From NCBI GenBank assembly GCA_022615965.1, contig JAKEGG010000007.1, positions 92,067 through 156,066 of the forward strand: DNA of 64,000 bases, read 5' to 3'. Positions within the stretch are counted from its first letter, which is position 1. Each line of letters begins with the position of its first letter. Shown in pieces: positions 29,401 through 39,473 of this stretch. The notes under the pieces are model-generated. The model was not told the origin of the DNA and made no database searches. It worked only from the letters and a program-made list of their open reading frames with translations. The stretch comes from Fusobacteriota bacterium (GTDB lineage: Bacteria > Bacillota > TC1). A program made the translations under genes and the position numbers.

Positions 29401-29748
29401 TTAGTTAGTATCCTTACTCTCTTTATTTTCGATGATGTAATTTAAATCCTGATATATTTTCTGCAAAACATTCTTAAGTTTATATTCTGCATTTAAAAAG
29501 TTGTTTACCGCTTCATATTGGGATATTTCTTCATAAATCTGATCTATCTTTTCAGATTCATCTTCGTTTAAATCCTGACCTAAAAACATTCCTAGTTGAT
29601 TTTCAATTAATAGCTTTTTATATTCATCTAAGCTTATTTTTTGTTCAGGATATTTTTTTAAATTATCATTTGCTTCTATAAATTCTATATACTCAATGGA
29701 ATTTTTTATTTCATCAATCAATTCATTCTTCTTTTCAATAATAGACAT
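29401..29748 (-). CDS. YlbF/YmcA-family protein
   Basis: A 115-residue, all-helical, charged protein matching the YlbF family (former DUF964): YKKLLIENQLGMFLGQDL and a C-terminal helix. In Bacillus, YlbF, YmcA and YaaT form the Y-complex that aids RNase Y-dependent mRNA maturation. No partners are in the window. It has a good AAGGAGG site and its own likely promoter. Confidence 0.75.
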   Translation of the reverse strand: MSIIEKKNELIDEIKNSIEYIEFIEANDNLKKYPEQKISLDEYKKLLIENQLGMFLGQDLNEDESEKIDQIYEEISQYEAVNNFLNAEYKLKNVLQKIYQDLNYIIENKESKDTN

Positions 29749-29769
29749 TAAATCCCTCCTTAATATATA

Positions 29770-29798
29770 ATTATATCATATTTTAAGACATTTTTAAA
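29770..29798 (-). promoter_or_regulatory. Internal promoter before the ylbF-like gene
   Basis: An extended -10, TGATATAAT (TATAAT at 29770-29775), lies 17 bp from TTTAAA (29793-29798, 4 of 6 to the -35 consensus), immediately downstream of the yigZ-like stop. It would give extra expression to the last two genes of the operon. Confidence 0.55.
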
Positions 29799-29799
29799 A

Positions 29800-30402
29800 T
29801 CATAAGATATATTTCTTCTTGCCTATAATTCTGTATTCAAGTGTTTTTAATTTTACTTCAAAATCATCAAGACAGCTATTTTTAACAAATAGTTCAACTT
29901 GTACCAAATCTTTATAATCTACCTTGATTATCTTATGTTCTGGTAAAAAGTTTTTTTTGCTTATAGTATCTGCTCCTGAGTAATTAGTTTCTATTTTAAT
30001 CAGAAAGCCACTAGATCTAGATATGATCTTTCCTGTTCTAATAACCCTTTTTCCAGCTTCTCCATAAGCATTGATCAAACCTCTAATCCCTAGTTTTTTC
30101 CCGCCAAAATACCTGGTAACTACCACTACAAGATTATTAAGATTATTTTTCTTTATAGTATTCAAAATAGGTATACCTGCGCTTCCTGAAGGTTCTCGAT
30201 CATCATCATAGCCTTCTTGTCCAGCTACAATAAATCCTGATGCACTATGGGAAGCATCAGGATATTTTGCTTTGATATTTTTGATAAACTCTTTAGCTTC
30301 TAATTGATTATTTACTTCTTTTGCATTGCCTATAAACATTGAATTCAAGATATTTAATTTTACTTCCTTGATATCTGACAGAGTTTGATAGTCTTCTGCC
30401 AT
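29800..30402 (-). CDS. YigZ/IMPACT-family protein
   Basis: A 200-residue protein of the UPF0029/IMPACT family. Diagnostic stretches are the ASGFIVAG, DDREPSGSAGIPIL and VVVTRYFGGKKLGIRGL motifs. E. coli YigZ has this fold; the molecular role is unclear, with nucleic acid or ribosome-associated functions proposed. It directly abuts the malic enzyme gene. Confidence 0.92.
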   Translation of the reverse strand: MAEDYQTLSDIKEVKLNILNSMFIGNAKEVNNQLEAKEFIKNIKAKYPDASHSASGFIVAGQEGYDDDREPSGSAGIPILNTIKKNNLNNLVVVVTRYFGGKKLGIRGLINAYGEAGKRVIRTGKIISRSSGFLIKIETNYSGADTISKKNFLPEHKIIKVDYKDLVQVELFVKNSCLDDFEVKLKTLEYRIIGKKKYIL

Positions 30403-31587
30403 TTATCTGGCTACTCCACTATCTATAGCTGCTTGAGCTACATATTCAGCTACCCTGATTGCTACTTCCTTATTTAATGGACTTGGAATCACAAAATCAA
30501 AGTCTAATTCAGTATCTGAAACCATCGATGCAATTGCCTTAGCTGCAGCAACCTTCATTTCTTCATTGATGTCACTGGCTCTTACTTGTAAAGCTCCTTT
30601 CAGTATCCCTGGAAAAGCTAAAACATTATTGACCTGATTAGGAAAATCAGATCTACCTGTGGCAATGATTTTAGCTCCATGCTTTTTAGCTACCTCAGGG
30701 AATATTTCAGGCTCTGGATTTGCCATTGCAAAAATCATCGGATCTCTGTTCATTGTTTCTACCATTGCACCAGTTAAGACTCCTGCTTGTGAAACTCCAA
30801 TAAAAACATCAGCATCTATTATAGCAGTCTCTAATTTACCTCTAACAAGCTTTCTATTGGTCTTTAATGCAATTTCCTGTTTATAGGTATTCAGCTTATC
30901 CCTACCTTCATAAATCGCACCAGTTCTATCACAAATTATCAGCTCACCTACCCCAACATCTAGAAGGATTTTCCCAATAGCTATTCCTGCTGCTCCTGCT
31001 CCATTGATCACGATCTTTAAATCCTTGAATTCTTTTCCCACAAGTTTCAGTCCATTAATTAAGGCTGCTAAAGTAACTACAGCTGTACCATGCTGATCAT
31101 CATGAAAAATCGGTATATTGGAAATCTTCTTCAGTTCCTTTTCTATATAGAAACAATTAGGTGCACTGATATCTTCTAAGTTGATTCCCCCAAATGTTGG
31201 TTCTAAAGCTTTTACAATTTTGACTATTTCATCTTTATCAGTAGTACCTAAACACACTGGTATTGCATCAATATCAGCAAATTCCTTAAATAGAATAGCT
31301 TTACCTTCCATTACAGGCAAAGCAGCCTCTGGCCCAATATTGCCTAAACCAAGAACAGCAGTTCCATCAGTTACTACTCCAATAGTATTGCCTCTGTTAG
31401 TATACTTATAGCTTAAGCTAAGATCACCTTCAATTTCCAGACAAGGCTTAGCAACTCCAGGAGTATAGGCAATGCTTAAATCATCCTTGGTTTCCAGCTT
31501 TACTTTACTTTTTATCTCAAGTTTACCTCTGTTTTTTTCATGTAATTCTAATGCTAATTTATAGTAATCTATCTTACTCATCCTCAT
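30403..31587 (-). CDS. NAD(P)-dependent malic enzyme (malate dehydrogenase, decarboxylating)
   Basis: A 394-residue short-form malic enzyme that converts malate to pyruvate and CO2. The AYTPGVAKPC segment, the metal and substrate region FHDDQHGTAVV, and the NAD-binding NGAGAAGIAIG loop are all visible. It lacks the phosphotransacetylase-like C-terminal domain of the long bacterial form. Cofactor preference cannot be read with certainty. It overlaps the CBS-domain gene by 14 bases. Confidence 0.94.
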   Translation of the reverse strand: MRMSKIDYYKLALELHEKNRGKLEIKSKVKLETKDDLSIAYTPGVAKPCLEIEGDLSLSYKYTNRGNTIGVVTDGTAVLGLGNIGPEAALPVMEGKAILFKEFADIDAIPVCLGTTDKDEIVKIVKALEPTFGGINLEDISAPNCFYIEKELKKISNIPIFHDDQHGTAVVTLAALINGLKLVGKEFKDLKIVINGAGAAGIAIGKILLDVGVGELIICDRTGAIYEGRDKLNTYKQEIALKTNRKLVRGKLETAIIDADVFIGVSQAGVLTGAMVETMNRDPMIFAMANPEPEIFPEVAKKHGAKIIATGRSDFPNQVNNVLAFPGILKGALQVRASDINEEMKVAAAKAIASMVSDTELDFDFVIPSPLNKEVAIRVAEYVAQAAIDSGVAR

Positions 31588-31996
31588 TAATTCCTGCCTT
31601 TTTATAGTAGTATTCCAATAGTTTTGCCCTTCTTACTATACCTATAAACCTATTTTCACCATCAACCACTGGTATTATATTCTGGATTTTGCTTATGTCC
31701 ACCAATATATCTGATGTTGTATCAATATTTACTGTTAATACATTTTCATTGTGATAAAAGTGCTTGATCTTAAATTGGTGTGATTTTTCAAAGGTCATAT
31801 CTGGTTCCTTTTTGAAGGCCATCAAAACATCCTTGGCACTTAAAACTCCTGTAAATCTTCCTTCATTATCAATTACTATTATTTCTAGAAAATTATCATG
31901 GTTTTCCAGTTTTTCTATGCTCTGTCTGATATTGGCATCTTTATTTAGCACTGCTAGTTCATGCTTAGGTGTTAAAAAAAAGGCTACATTTCTCAT
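31574..31996 (-). CDS. CBS-domain pair protein
   Basis: A 140-residue protein made of two CBS motifs (about residues 13-65 and 75-130) and nothing else. The N-terminus MRNVAFFLTPKHELAVL is a pattern I associate with clostridial stand-alone CBS proteins. CBS pairs bind adenine nucleotides, and some small Gram-positive ones bind c-di-AMP, but the ligand here is unknown. Its overlap with the malic enzyme start suggests co-regulation. Confidence 0.85.
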   Translation of the reverse strand: MRNVAFFLTPKHELAVLNKDANIRQSIEKLENHDNFLEIIVIDNEGRFTGVLSAKDVLMAFKKEPDMTFEKSHQFKIKHFYHNENVLTVNIDTTSDILVDISKIQNIIPVVDGENRFIGIVRRAKLLEYYYKKAGINEDE

Positions 31997-32008
31997 ATTA
32001 TTCCTCCT

Positions 32009-35000
32009 TTAAGAAAAAAGTGATAGCTGCTCACTCTCTGGCAAGCCATCTAATAAATTTAGTTTTTTCATTTCTTCAATTAAAGTATTATTGATTTTAC
32101 ATCTCCTTCTTAAATCATCTATGGAGATAAATTTTTTCTTAGCTCTTTCAATTATTATTGATTCACTAGCTTTTTCTCCTAAGCCTGGTATAGCAGAAAA
32201 TGGTGGTAACAGTTGATTATTTACTATTTTAAAGGATTTAGCCTCTGAATTATAGAGGTCTATCGGTAAGAAAATAACTCCTCTCAAATACATTTCATAA
32301 GCAATTTCCAACAAATTTTTTAAATCCTTCTCTCTGGCATTCAAATTGCTTTCAGCGTCATACTTTTTCAGATTTTTACTTATTTCTTCTTTATTTTTAA
32401 ATAGGTTATAGTCAAAGCTGTCACCACGAACACTAAAATAGCTGGCATAGAAAGCTTCCTTGTGATTAATTTTGTAATAACCTAGACGAAATGCCATTAT
32501 TACATATGCAGTAGCATGAGCCTTTGGAAACATATAGGTAATCTTATTACAGGAATCAATATACCATTTAGGAACTTTTTTTTCTAGCATCTTTTCTATA
32601 TATTCTTCTTTAAGATTTTTACCTTTTCTTACATCCTCCATTATTTTAAAAGCTACAATATCCTCAAGACCCTTATTTTGAAGGAAAACCATGATATCAT
32701 CTCTGGTTGAGATTGCTTCCTTTAGTTTTACCTGCCCACTAGTGATAAGATCCTTGGCATTGTTGACCCATACATCTGTTCCATGAGAAAAGCCACTTAT
32801 TCTAATCAAATCAGAAAACACCGCAGGCTTGGTATCTAATAGCATTTTTCTCACAAATTTTGTGCCAAACTCTGGCAAGCCTAAACTACCAGTATCAACA
32901 AAATCTTCACATAATTCTAATGCCTCAGGGCTTCTGAATAATGATAAAACCTTCTGATCATCTAAAGGTATATCCTTCACATTAATATCAGTCATTTTTT
33001 CCAGATATTTAATCATTGTTGGATCATCATGTCCTAATAAGTCTAATTTAACCAGACAGTCATTTATTGAATGATAATCAAAATGTGTAGTAGTTATTTC
33101 TGATGTCACATCATCAGCTGGTTTTTGGACAGGTGTAAAGTCCAGGATATCTACATGGTTTGGTACTATTACCAAACCACCTGGATGTTGACCAGTAGTT
33201 CTTTTAACACCTACACAACCGTTAGCTAAAGCAGAAATCTCAATAGCCTTAGGCTCATAATTAATCATTTCTTCCTCAAAGTATTTTTTAACAAAACCAG
33301 CTGCTGTTTTATCAGCAACAGTACTTATTGTTCCTGCTTTAAAAACATTACCCTTACCAAATAATTCCTCTGTATATTTATGGATATTAGGCTGATACTC
33401 CCCAGAAAAGTTTAAATCAATATCAGGTATTTTATCTCCTTTAAAACCTAAAAAGGTTTCAAAAGGTATATTGAAGCCATCTTTACTGTATTTTCCCCCA
33501 CAAAGAGGGCAATTTTTATTTGGCATTTCGATTCCACAATCATAATCGCCATCTATAAATTCACTATGCTGACATTTTGGACAAACATAGTGAGGCAATA
33601 ATGGATTTACTTCTGTAATACCCATCATAGTTGCTACTAAAGAAGAACCAACAGATCCTCTAGAACCAACTACATAACCGTCTTCATTAGATTTTTTTAC
33701 CAATTTATGGGCAATTAAATATAGTACGCTAAAGCCATGAGTGATAATAGAATTAAGTTCTTTATCCAACCTTTCTTGGACTATAGCCGGCAATGGTTTG
33801 CCATATATTCTTTGTGCATTATTTAAAGTTATTTCCTTCACCTGATCTTCAGCACCTTCAATCACAGGAGTATGAAGTCCATCAGGTATCGGTTGAATAT
33901 CTTCAATCATAGCTGCAATCATTCTTGGATTATTAACGACAATATCTCTGGCTATGTTCTCATCCAGATAACAAAACTCGTCTAGCATTTCTTGGGTGTT
34001 TCGGTAATAAAGCTCTGGCTGAATAACTTCCTTATAGCCTTTACTTTTCATTAAAATAGCTCTGAAAATACTATCTTCTTTATCTAAGAAGTGTACATCA
34101 CCAGTTGCTACTACAGGTTTTTGGCATCTTTCTCCTATTTCAACTATCTTTTTATTAAAATCGATCAATTCCTCATATCCATTTACTAGCTTATCTCTGA
34201 TCATAAATTCATTATTAGAATTTGGCTGGACCTCTAAATAGTCGTAAAACTCAGCTATTGCCATTAAATCATCATCTGTTTTTTTACTGACTATACCACT
34301 ATAGAATTCACCTGCTTCACAAGCACTTCCTAAAATCAGGCCTTCCCTGTTTTCTAATAAAAGGCTTTTAGGAATCCTGGGTACACGATAAAAATAGTTT
34401 AGGTGAGATTGACTAACTAAGCGATATAGATTTTTTAAGCCCTTTTGGTTTTTCACCAAAATGATGATGTGATAGGCTTTTCCTTTATGATCCGGCTCTT
34501 TGATATCATCATACATATAGCCTTCTAGCCCATAGATAACCTTGATGCCATGTTTTTTACTTAAAGCATAGGCTTCCGGATATATCTGAACCACACCATG
34601 ATCTGTTAAAGCAACTGTATCATGCCCATATTCATTTAGTCTATTAAATAATGAATCAAGTTCAAGATTAGCATCTAAAAAGCTCATCTTGGTATGAAGA
34701 TGAAGTTCAACTCTCTTTAACTCTGATTCGTCTGATTTTATTTCTTTCTTATAGCGATTGATGCTAGTACCAATCAACGCAAAATCATTCATATAACGGT
34801 CAAATTCGATATTACCTTTAACTTTTAGCAGCATATTATTATTGATCTCTGGTATTATTTTGTTTTTTCCTATGAATATTTTACAGGCCATGCCATTTGT
34901 CTTGGAAATAAGCTTAAAGGATATCATAGTTTTATCATTTGAGAAGGTTTTATATTCAACATCTATTGCTTTACCAAAAAGAACTGTTTTTTCAATATTT

Positions 35001-35671
35001 TCTCTGATCGTTCCTGCTTCAACTCCAGCTTCCATAATAATTTTACCATAGATGATCAAAGAATCCTCTGTAGTCTGTTTGTTAATAACATTGTCTTGTG
35101 ATTTTTTGTTCTTTTCCACATTTATTCTTTGCTGTGTTATTGCTTCATTTTTTTTCTTTTCTACATCCCTTAAAATTTCAAGCTGGCTTTTAGTATTATC
35201 GACCAACTTTAATTGAACTTCTTTTAAGTTTGGAAAAGAATAAATAAGGAGCTCTTCAATAAAGTCCACTATGCCCCTTTGGTCATATCTGTTCTTTTGA
35301 AACTCTGAATTAAGTAGCATTTGAACTTCATCCATATCCTGATCATAAAAGATTGTCTTCATATTTAAAAAAGGATATTCCTTAAATATGCGATAATTTA
35401 GAAAATCGATATAATTTGCTAGAAACTTTTTATTTTCCAGGTTATTTCTTAAACTTAAATTTACTTTATATGGATAAAGGTGTTCTTCAGCTGATTTTTC
35501 AAAGTTAGAAATTAGATCTACCTCAGGTATATCATCTGTGAAACAGCTAAAGTAAATGCATTTTGCACCTTTATCAACAAGTACTTCACTTATATTGATT
35601 GCTAATATTTTTTTTTCTATATCTTCTGTCAGGTTTAAGCCTTTAACAAAATCTATCCAATTATTATTCAT
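32009..35671 (-). CDS. polC: DNA polymerase III PolC-type alpha subunit lacking the proofreading exonuclease domain
   Basis: A 1220-residue PolC; the usual length is about 1430. Order of domains: N-terminal domain (1-190), OB fold (about 200-305), PHP domain (about 320-590; LHLHTKMS and LTDHGV), zinc motif (CPKC at 697-700, CPLC at 721-724), and the polymerase core with catalytic PDIDLNFSGEYQ (D750, D752), ending in the beta-clamp-binding QLSLF. PolC normally carries a DEDD 3'-5' exonuclease (FDVETTG motif) inserted in PHP. Here YGLEGYMYDDI runs straight into KGKAYHIIILVKN, so that domain is cleanly absent. The frame is intact. Confidence 0.96.
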   Translation of the reverse strand: MNNNWIDFVKGLNLTEDIEKKILAINISEVLVDKGAKCIYFSCFTDDIPEVDLISNFEKSAEEHLYPYKVNLSLRNNLENKKFLANYIDFLNYRIFKEYPFLNMKTIFYDQDMDEVQMLLNSEFQKNRYDQRGIVDFIEELLIYSFPNLKEVQLKLVDNTKSQLEILRDVEKKKNEAITQQRINVEKNKKSQDNVINKQTTEDSLIIYGKIIMEAGVEAGTIRENIEKTVLFGKAIDVEYKTFSNDKTMISFKLISKTNGMACKIFIGKNKIIPEINNNMLLKVKGNIEFDRYMNDFALIGTSINRYKKEIKSDESELKRVELHLHTKMSFLDANLELDSLFNRLNEYGHDTVALTDHGVVQIYPEAYALSKKHGIKVIYGLEGYMYDDIKEPDHKGKAYHIIILVKNQKGLKNLYRLVSQSHLNYFYRVPRIPKSLLLENREGLILGSACEAGEFYSGIVSKKTDDDLMAIAEFYDYLEVQPNSNNEFMIRDKLVNGYEELIDFNKKIVEIGERCQKPVVATGDVHFLDKEDSIFRAILMKSKGYKEVIQPELYYRNTQEMLDEFCYLDENIARDIVVNNPRMIAAMIEDIQPIPDGLHTPVIEGAEDQVKEITLNNAQRIYGKPLPAIVQERLDKELNSIITHGFSVLYLIAHKLVKKSNEDGYVVGSRGSVGSSLVATMMGITEVNPLLPHYVCPKCQHSEFIDGDYDCGIEMPNKNCPLCGGKYSKDGFNIPFETFLGFKGDKIPDIDLNFSGEYQPNIHKYTEELFGKGNVFKAGTISTVADKTAAGFVKKYFEEEMINYEPKAIEISALANGCVGVKRTTGQHPGGLVIVPNHVDILDFTPVQKPADDVTSEITTTHFDYHSINDCLVKLDLLGHDDPTMIKYLEKMTDINVKDIPLDDQKVLSLFRSPEALELCEDFVDTGSLGLPEFGTKFVRKMLLDTKPAVFSDLIRISGFSHGTDVWVNNAKDLITSGQVKLKEAISTRDDIMVFLQNKGLEDIVAFKIMEDVRKGKNLKEEYIEKMLEKKVPKWYIDSCNKITYMFPKAHATAYVIMAFRLGYYKINHKEAFYASYFSVRGDSFDYNLFKNKEEISKNLKKYDAESNLNAREKDLKNLLEIAYEMYLRGVIFLPIDLYNSEAKSFKIVNNQLLPPFSAIPGLGEKASESIIIERAKKKFISIDDLRRRCKINNTLIEEMKKLNLLDGLPESEQLSLFS
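34477..34510 (-). other. Site of the missing exonuclease insert in PolC
   Basis: These codons encode residues about 388-398 of PolC (DDIKEPDHKGK). In Bacillus-type PolC about 200 residues of DEDD exonuclease lie between the matching flanks. Both flanks are well conserved here with no stop codon or frameshift at the join. Confidence 0.85.
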
Positions 35672-35683
35672 TATTCTCCTTGG

Positions 35684-37396
35684 TTATAACAGGATACGCT
35701 TTATTTTAGCTACAGCTTCCTTTAAAGGAACAATTATTTCTTCACCTGTTGCTCTGATTTTAAAATCTACAGTCCTATTTTCTACAGTTTTTTTACCCAC
35801 AACTATTTTGATTGGATAACCAATTAAATCTGAGTTTACAAATTTAATACCTGCAGAATCTTCTGTATCATCAATTATTACTTCAATATTTTCCTTCAAG
35901 AGATTTTTATACAATTCTTCTGCAGTATTTCTAATATTTTCATCCTTGATATTTACAGGAATTATTATTACATGATATGGAGCTATACCCTTTGGCCAAA
36001 TAATTCCATTTTTATCATGATTTTGCTCTATACTGGCTGCCATAGTCCTACCAATTCCAATTCCATAACAACCCATAGAGACCAATTGTTCTGTGCCATT
36101 TTCAGCACGGTATTTACAATCGAATTTTTCGGAATACCTGGTTCCAAGCTTAAATACCTGACCTACTTCAATACCTCTTCTTAAATCTAATCCTGATCCA
36201 CATTCAGGACAACTGTCTGTTGCATCTACATTATGAAAATCACCAACAATTATGTTTGAAGGAAAATCTCTTTGTGGATTTACTCCTGTTAAATGAATAT
36301 CCTTAGCCATGCCACCAGTTACACCTGCTTTGATATCCATTATCTCTTCATCAACAAAGATATCCATTCCATTTAGACCTATTGGCCCTATAAAGCCAAC
36401 TGGCAAATTAGTTTTTTCCTCAATTTCTTCATTTGCGGCTAATTTGATTTCCAAAGCTCCTGTAGCATTTTTTAGTTTTACAGGATTCACTTCTCTGTTA
36501 CCTCTCAATACTACTGCAATAAGGCTTTCATAATCATTATATAAGGCCTTATAAATCATTGTTTTCATCATTAGTGAGGAATCTATTTTTAAGAAGTCTG
36601 AAACCTCTTGAATTGATTTTTTATCTGGAGTTTTAACTTTTTTCAGTTCTTCGATTTGATTTTCTTTATATATTCTTTTTTGATGCTTAGCCAATTCCAT
36701 ATTAGCTGCATATTCACATTTATTACAATATACAATACCAGCTTCACCATTTTCCGCCAACACCATAAATTCATGGCTTGAAGATCCACCTATTGCTCCA
36801 GAATCAGCTTCTACCACTCTGTAGTTCAGGCCACATCTAGTAAAAATTCTTTTATAGGCTTCATACATTTCTAAATATGTCTCTTCCAGAGATATATCAT
36901 CAAGGTTAAAGGAATAACCATCTTTCATCAGAAATTCTCTGCTTCTTATCAAGCCAAATCTAGGCCTTACTTCATCTCTGTACTTATTCTGTATCTGATA
37001 TAGATTTAAAGGTAGATCTTTATATGAATTAATCTCATTTTTTACCAGGTTGGTAATAACCTCTTCATGGGTAGGACTTAAACAATATTCTTTTCCATGT
37101 CGATCATGTAATCTGATGAGTTCTTTGCCATAAATATCCCATCTACCTGATTCTTCCCATAGTTCTTTAGATTGAAGAATCGGAAGCATTACTTCCTGAC
37201 AGCCTGATCTGTTCATTTCTTCTCTGATTATATTATTTATCTTATTGATTACTCTCCAGCCTAATGGCAAGTAAGAAAATATCCCAGAGGCTGATTTTCT
37301 GATCATACCACTTCTGATCAAAAGAGAATGACTGACTATTTCTATATCAGCTGGATCCTCCTTGATAGTTCTATTAAACAGTTGGGATACTCTCAT
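35684..37396 (-). CDS. proS: Prolyl-tRNA synthetase (bacterial type, with editing domain)
   Basis: A 570-residue class II synthetase. Motif 2 and 3 regions (SPTHEEVITNLV, MGCYGIGIGRTMAA) and the INS editing domain between them (about residues 230-380, KTMIYKAL...GNREVNPVKL) are present. The editing domain clears mischarged alanyl-tRNA(Pro). Position between ispG and polC matches the Bacillus gene order. It overlaps ispG by 4 bases. Confidence 0.97.
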   Translation of the reverse strand: MRVSQLFNRTIKEDPADIEIVSHSLLIRSGMIRKSASGIFSYLPLGWRVINKINNIIREEMNRSGCQEVMLPILQSKELWEESGRWDIYGKELIRLHDRHGKEYCLSPTHEEVITNLVKNEINSYKDLPLNLYQIQNKYRDEVRPRFGLIRSREFLMKDGYSFNLDDISLEETYLEMYEAYKRIFTRCGLNYRVVEADSGAIGGSSSHEFMVLAENGEAGIVYCNKCEYAANMELAKHQKRIYKENQIEELKKVKTPDKKSIQEVSDFLKIDSSLMMKTMIYKALYNDYESLIAVVLRGNREVNPVKLKNATGALEIKLAANEEIEEKTNLPVGFIGPIGLNGMDIFVDEEIMDIKAGVTGGMAKDIHLTGVNPQRDFPSNIIVGDFHNVDATDSCPECGSGLDLRRGIEVGQVFKLGTRYSEKFDCKYRAENGTEQLVSMGCYGIGIGRTMAASIEQNHDKNGIIWPKGIAPYHVIIIPVNIKDENIRNTAEELYKNLLKENIEVIIDDTEDSAGIKFVNSDLIGYPIKIVVGKKTVENRTVDFKIRATGEEIIVPLKEAVAKIKRILL

Positions 37397-38466
37397 TTAT
37401 TTTGCTCCTTGTATTCTCTGATTGTTTTATTTAGTTCCTTGATAAATTCATCATAAAGCTCTTCTTCAGGAACTTTTTTGATGATTTTACCTTTTTTAAA
37501 AATAAGACCTAACTTTTTACCACCTGCGATTCCTATGTCAGCTTCTCTGGCTTCACCTGGTCCATTGACTGGGCAGCCCATAACAGCAACACTAATAGGA
37601 ACATCAATTTTTTCTACTATACCTTCAATTTTACCTGCCAGATCTATTAAATTTATTTCAGTTCTACCACAGGTAGGACATGAAACAAAGGTTGCACCTC
37701 TATCTGACATTTCAAGCACTTTTAGAATTTCATAGCCAGCTTTGATCTCTTTTACAGGATCTGCTGTTAAGGATACTCGCAAGGTATCTCCGATACCTTC
37801 ATGTAGTAATATGCCTATTCCTACTGAAGATTTTATCAAACCTGATTTTTCTGTACCTGCTTCTGTAACACCTATATGAAATGGATAATTGACCTTAATA
37901 GCCAGACTTTCATAGGCCGTGATCATCATTGGTACATTTGAAGATTTTAAAGATACTTTCAACCAAGGGTAATTTAATTCTTCAAGTATCCTGATATTTT
38001 TCAAAGCACTTTCGACCATTGCTTCTGGACATAAACCTCCGTACTTTTCTAACAAAGCTTTATCAAGTGATCCTCCATTAACACCAATTCTGATTGGTAT
38101 TTGTTTATCTCTGGCAGCTTCAACTACCTGAATCACTTTCTCTTTGGAGCCAATATTGCCAGGATTGATCCTTAACCCTGAAACTCCAGCCTTTAATGAG
38201 CCTAGAGCTAACTTATGATCGAAATGTATATCAGCAATAACAGGCAAACTACTTTCTTTACATATTTTTGCCAAGGAATCAACTGCTTCCTGATCAACTA
38301 CAGCTAATCTTACCAGCTGGCATCCTGCTGCTTTTAAATCAACTATTTGTTTCAATGTTGCAAAAACATCTCTGGTATCTGTATTACACATCGACTGTAC
38401 CACTACCGGATGGTTGCTGCCTATCATTACTCCCCCAACATTAAGGGATATAGTTTCTCTTCTCAT
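37393..38466 (-). CDS. ispG: 4-hydroxy-3-methylbut-2-en-1-yl diphosphate synthase
   Basis: A 357-residue [4Fe-4S] enzyme of the MEP pathway. Iron-sulfur cysteines are in SCPTCGR and VMGCPVNGPGEA. With dxr in the same operon it shows that isoprenoid precursors come from the MEP route; uppS uses the product for the undecaprenyl carrier lipid. Confidence 0.97.
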   Translation of the reverse strand: MRRETISLNVGGVMIGSNHPVVVQSMCNTDTRDVFATLKQIVDLKAAGCQLVRLAVVDQEAVDSLAKICKESSLPVIADIHFDHKLALGSLKAGVSGLRINPGNIGSKEKVIQVVEAARDKQIPIRIGVNGGSLDKALLEKYGGLCPEAMVESALKNIRILEELNYPWLKVSLKSSNVPMMITAYESLAIKVNYPFHIGVTEAGTEKSGLIKSSVGIGILLHEGIGDTLRVSLTADPVKEIKAGYEILKVLEMSDRGATFVSCPTCGRTEINLIDLAGKIEGIVEKIDVPISVAVMGCPVNGPGEAREADIGIAGGKKLGLIFKKGKIIKKVPEEELYDEFIKELNKTIREYKEQNK

Positions 38467-38468
38467 CT

Positions 38469-39473
38469 TTATCCTCCAAATATTCTTGTAATATCATTGT
38501 AGGTGGTGTAGAGCATCAGCAATATCAGCAAAGCAAAACTAGCTATAGTTAGATATACTTCAACTTTTTCATTTACTTTTTTACCTCTGATTTTCTCTAA
38601 CAACAATAACACTATCTTACCACCATCTAATGCTGGCAGAGGCAATATATTGATTACTGCCATACCTAAGCTTAATATTGCAATAAAGACCATAAAATCT
38701 GCAACATTGGTTGCAAAAGTACTGGTCAAAGAGACGATCCCTACAACTCCTACCAGATTATCTTTGGCACTTGCTGTTCCTATAAGCATATTACCTATTA
38801 ATTTAAAGGTTTCAGAAATATAATCTATGCTAACTTTAAAAGAATAAATAAAGCTAGAAAAAATATTCATTTTTTCTGTGCCAAAGTTAAAGCCTAAATA
38901 ATATTTACTATTTTCTTGGTCATATAACGGAGTAATCTTCACTTCCTGCAATTTATCATCTCTTAATACTTTCAAGGATATTTCCTGTGATCCATTTTCA
39001 TTTAGTTTAATGATGAATCCTTCAATATCTTCAACTTTATTGCCATTAAACTCAAGTATCTGGTCATTTTTTTCCAATACCACACTTGCTGGAGTATCTG
39101 GAATGATTTTGCCTACTATAACCTTATCGGTGACCATACCAGAAAATACTCCGATTAGAGTGAAGATAATTATGGCTGTTAAAAAGTTAAATGTTACTCC
39201 TCCGATATACATAAAAAATCTAGCTAAAAAACTGGCATCCTTCAAACTGCCAGGACCTTCTTCTTCTATTTTTACAAATGCCAGGACAGGTATCAGCCTG
39301 ATAGTATAGTCTGTTTCTCCTTTAGTAAAGGAAAATATTTTTGGACCAGCTCCTAAGGAAAGCTCCAAAACTTTCATACCAGCTCTTTTAGCAAAGAAAA
39401 AGTGACCTAGTTCATGAAGCAAAGCTATAAAGCCAATTGCAAATATACCTAATAATATTGCTACAATACTCAT
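38469..39473 (-). CDS. rseP: RseP/RasP site-2 membrane metalloprotease
   Basis: A 334-residue intramembrane zinc protease. The HELGH motif (H20, E21, H24) is in the first membrane helix, a single PDZ domain covers about residues 115-185, and the third zinc ligand is in LPLPALDGGK. Homologues cleave anti-sigma factors and remnant signal peptides. The dxr-rseP order is conserved in Bacillota. No anti-sigma factor is nearby. Confidence 0.95.
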   Translation of the reverse strand: MSIVAILLGIFAIGFIALLHELGHFFFAKRAGMKVLELSLGAGPKIFSFTKGETDYTIRLIPVLAFVKIEEEGPGSLKDASFLARFFMYIGGVTFNFLTAIIIFTLIGVFSGMVTDKVIVGKIIPDTPASVVLEKNDQILEFNGNKVEDIEGFIIKLNENGSQEISLKVLRDDKLQEVKITPLYDQENSKYYLGFNFGTEKMNIFSSFIYSFKVSIDYISETFKLIGNMLIGTASAKDNLVGVVGIVSLTSTFATNVADFMVFIAILSLGMAVINILPLPALDGGKIVLLLLEKIRGKKVNEKVEVYLTIASFALLILLMLYTTYNDITRIFGG

